The notes below the pieces were generated by a model that saw only the letters and a list, made by a program, of their open reading frames with translations, was not told the origin of the DNA and searched no databases. This document shows, piece after piece, positions 62,655 through 64,000 of a stretch of DNA of 64,000 nt (position 1 is its first letter; each line of letters starts with the position of its first letter). The stretch is from contig NZ_CP151076.1 in NCBI RefSeq assembly GCF_038096165.1, positions 2,415,501 to 2,479,500 on the forward strand, in the 5' to 3' direction. The stretch comes from Pseudomonas sp. G.S.17. Its GTDB lineage: Bacteria > Pseudomonadota > Gammaproteobacteria > Pseudomonadales > Pseudomonadaceae. The position numbers were made by a program, and so were the translations under genes.

Positions 62655-64000
62655 ATGTCCAAGACCATCGCCGATCACCTCGCACAGACCCTCGCCGCAG
62701 CCGACGTCACCCGTATCTGGGGCGTTACCGGTGACAGCCTCAATGGCCTGACCGACAGCCTGGAAAAACTCGGCGCCATCCGCTGGATGCACACTCGCCA
62801 TGAGGAGGTCGCCGCGTTCGCTGCCGGAGCCGAAGCGGCGGCTACCGGCAAACTGGCGGTGTGCGCGGGCAGTTGCGGGCCGGGGAATCTGCATTTGATC
62901 AACGGGCTGTACGACTGCCATCGCAGTCGGGTGCCGGTCCTGGCGATTGCTGCGCATATTCCCTCGTCGGAAATCGGCCTCGGTTACTTCCAGGAAACCC
63001 ATCCGCAGGAACTGTTCAAGGAGTGCAGCCACTTCGTCGAACTGGTCACCAACCCCGAGCAGTTCCCTCGTGTCCTGGCGCGCGCCATGCGTGCCGCGAT
63101 CAGCCAGCAAGGCGTTGCGGTCATCGTCCTGCCCGGCGACGTCGCCTTGAGCGATGCGCCGGATGTCCCGGCAAAGTGGGTCAATGTCGCGCCGCCCAGC
63201 GTCACGCCAAACGATGAGAATATTCAGCAACTGGCCGACATTCTCAATGATTCCAAGGCAATCACTTTGCTGTGCGGCGCCGGTTGCGCCGACGCTCATG
63301 AGCAGGTCGTGGCGCTGGCCGACCGACTCGGCGCACCGGTGGTTCACGCCTTGCGCGGCAAGCAATACGTCGAATACGACAACCCCTTCGACGTGGGCAT
63401 GACCGGCCTGATCGGTTTCAGCTCCGGTTACCACGCCATGCTGTCCTGTGACACGCTGGTGATCCTCGGCAGCAGCTTCCCGTATCGCAATTTCTATCCG
63501 GCTGACGCGAAGATCGTGCAGATCGACCTTGATCCCACTGCGCTCGGACGGCGTACGCCGATTGCGTTGGGCCTGGTGGGCGGCGTGAAGGAAACGGTTT
63601 CGGCGTTGCTGCCCAAACTGGACCGTCACGAGGATCGGCGCTTTCTGGACAAGGCCCTCAAGCATTACGCCAAGGCCCGGGAAGGGCTGGATGAACTGGC
63701 CACGCCGTCAGCGCCCGGCGATCCAATTCACCCGCAGTACCTGACCAAGTTGATCGACGAGCAGGCCGACGCCGACGCGATCTTCACCGTCGATGTCGGC
63801 ACGCCTACGCTGTGGGCCGCGCGTTACCTGCACATGAACGGCAAGCGCAGGCTCATCGGCTCGTTCAACCACGGTTCGATGGCCAATGCGATGCCGCAGG
63901 CGCTGGGCGCCAAGGCGGCATTCCCCGAGCGCCAGGTGATTTCCCTGTGCGGCGATGGCGGGCTGTCGATGTTGATGGGCGACTTGCTCAGCGTGCGCCA
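62655..64000 (+). CDS. poxB: Thiamine-diphosphate enzyme, PoxB-type pyruvate dehydrogenase (partial, 3' end outside window)
   Basis: 448 codons are present and the frame runs off the window. It starts [20 protein letters not shown] with AAGGA upstream. The N-terminal ThDP pyrimidine domain has [15 protein letters not shown] with catalytic Glu, a central FAD/ADP-binding domain follows, and the C-terminal pyrophosphate domain has begun ([15 protein letters not shown]). This matches ubiquinone-dependent pyruvate dehydrogenase, which makes acetate and CO2 from pyruvate at the membrane. Acetolactate synthase is less likely because of the overall PoxB-like N-terminus. Confidence 0.88.
   Translation, partial: MSKTIADHLAQTLAAADVTRIWGVTGDSLNGLTDSLEKLGAIRWMHTRHEEVAAFAAGAEAAATGKLAVCAGSCGPGNLHLINGLYDCHRSRVPVLAIAAHIPSSEIGLGYFQETHPQELFKECSHFVELVTNPEQFPRVLARAMRAAISQQGVAVIVLPGDVALSDAPDVPAKWVNVAPPSVTPNDENIQQLADILNDSKAITLLCGAGCADAHEQVVALADRLGAPVVHALRGKQYVEYDNPFDVGMTGLIGFSSGYHAMLSCDTLVILGSSFPYRNFYPADAKIVQIDLDPTALGRRTPIALGLVGGVKETVSALLPKLDRHEDRRFLDKALKHYAKAREGLDELATPSAPGDPIHPQYLTKLIDEQADADAIFTVDVGTPTLWAARYLHMNGKRRLIGSFNHGSMANAMPQALGAKAAFPERQVISLCGDGGLSMLMGDLLSVR

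Noticed and set aside
60931..62685. 584-codon minus-strand ORF
   Set aside because: Antisense to the PBP2 gene, whose three active-site motifs are intact; the antisense product is His/Arg/Gln-rich and featureless.
62442..63665. 407-codon minus-strand ORF
   Set aside because: Antisense to the PoxB-type gene, which shows clear ThDP-enzyme motifs and a good ribosome site.

Overview
The window looks like chromosomal DNA of a Pseudomonas, most likely of the fluorescens/syringae lineage. Evidence is the high GC content, an OprD-type porin, DUF2790- and DUF6555-type small proteins, several LysR regulators, a membrane-bound gluconate-dehydrogenase-type operon, and many Pseudomonas-style REP/BIME palindromes between genes. 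I see no rRNA, tRNA, CRISPR array, prophage or intact insertion sequence. The only clear scars are an IS110-like transposase remnant beside a truncated Rieske gene (7.6-8.1 kb) and a dispersed intergenic element (about 11.96-12.3 kb).

Layout. 0.3-2.6 kb: CdaR-type regulator and glycerate kinase. 2.6-6.0 kb: a DUF2790 protein, then a drug-efflux-type MFS transporter and a secreted GlcG/HbpS-family protein, divergent from a LysR regulator. 6.1-8.6 kb: Fic protein, VOC protein, the scar region and a GFA-family protein. 8.9-18 kb: chemoreceptor, AGE-family sugar isomerase, exonuclease III, AbrB-type membrane protein with divergent LysR, a deoxyribosyltransferase and a FAN1-like VRR-NUC nuclease. 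18.2-20.8 kb: OprD porin, VOC protein and a Gly-rich exported protein.

20.9-26 kb: a catabolic cluster under a LysR gene. It encodes three subunits of an opine/D-amino-acid oxidase-like flavoenzyme, RidA, and a periplasmic amino-acid-binding protein with no transporter beside it. 26.1-26.35 kb: a tandem ~114-bp REP array. 26.7-30.4 kb: pstSCAB without phoU. 30.4-34.2 kb: LysR, then an SDR overlapping a GH15 hydrolase.

34.3-40.3 kb: the most interesting block. Five minus-strand genes encode a HAD-UbiA fusion, a DprE1-like oxidase, a DprE2-like reductase, a flippase-like membrane protein and a GT-C-like transferase. This matches a route for making decaprenyl/polyprenyl-phosphoryl-D-arabinofuranose, flipping it and using it in the periplasm, as in mycobacterial cell-wall arabinan and in pilin glycosylation of some P. 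aeruginosa. The acceptor is not encoded here.

40.6-48.7 kb: NorR-type regulator without its usual targets, small proteins, MFS transporters, a zinc-free oxidoreductase and an MntH metal transporter. 48.7-49.9 kb: four small uncharacterised minus-strand genes. 49.9-56.3 kb: bestrophin-like channel, LysE exporter, AraC and LysR regulators, an SDR, an RcnB-like protein, and a divergent QorB-like reductase/HxlR pair. 56.3-60.1 kb: three-subunit gluconate 2-dehydrogenase-type operon. 60.5-62.4 kb: a PBP2 outside the usual rod-shape cluster. From 62.7 kb: a thiamine-diphosphate enzyme of the PoxB type, cut by the window end.
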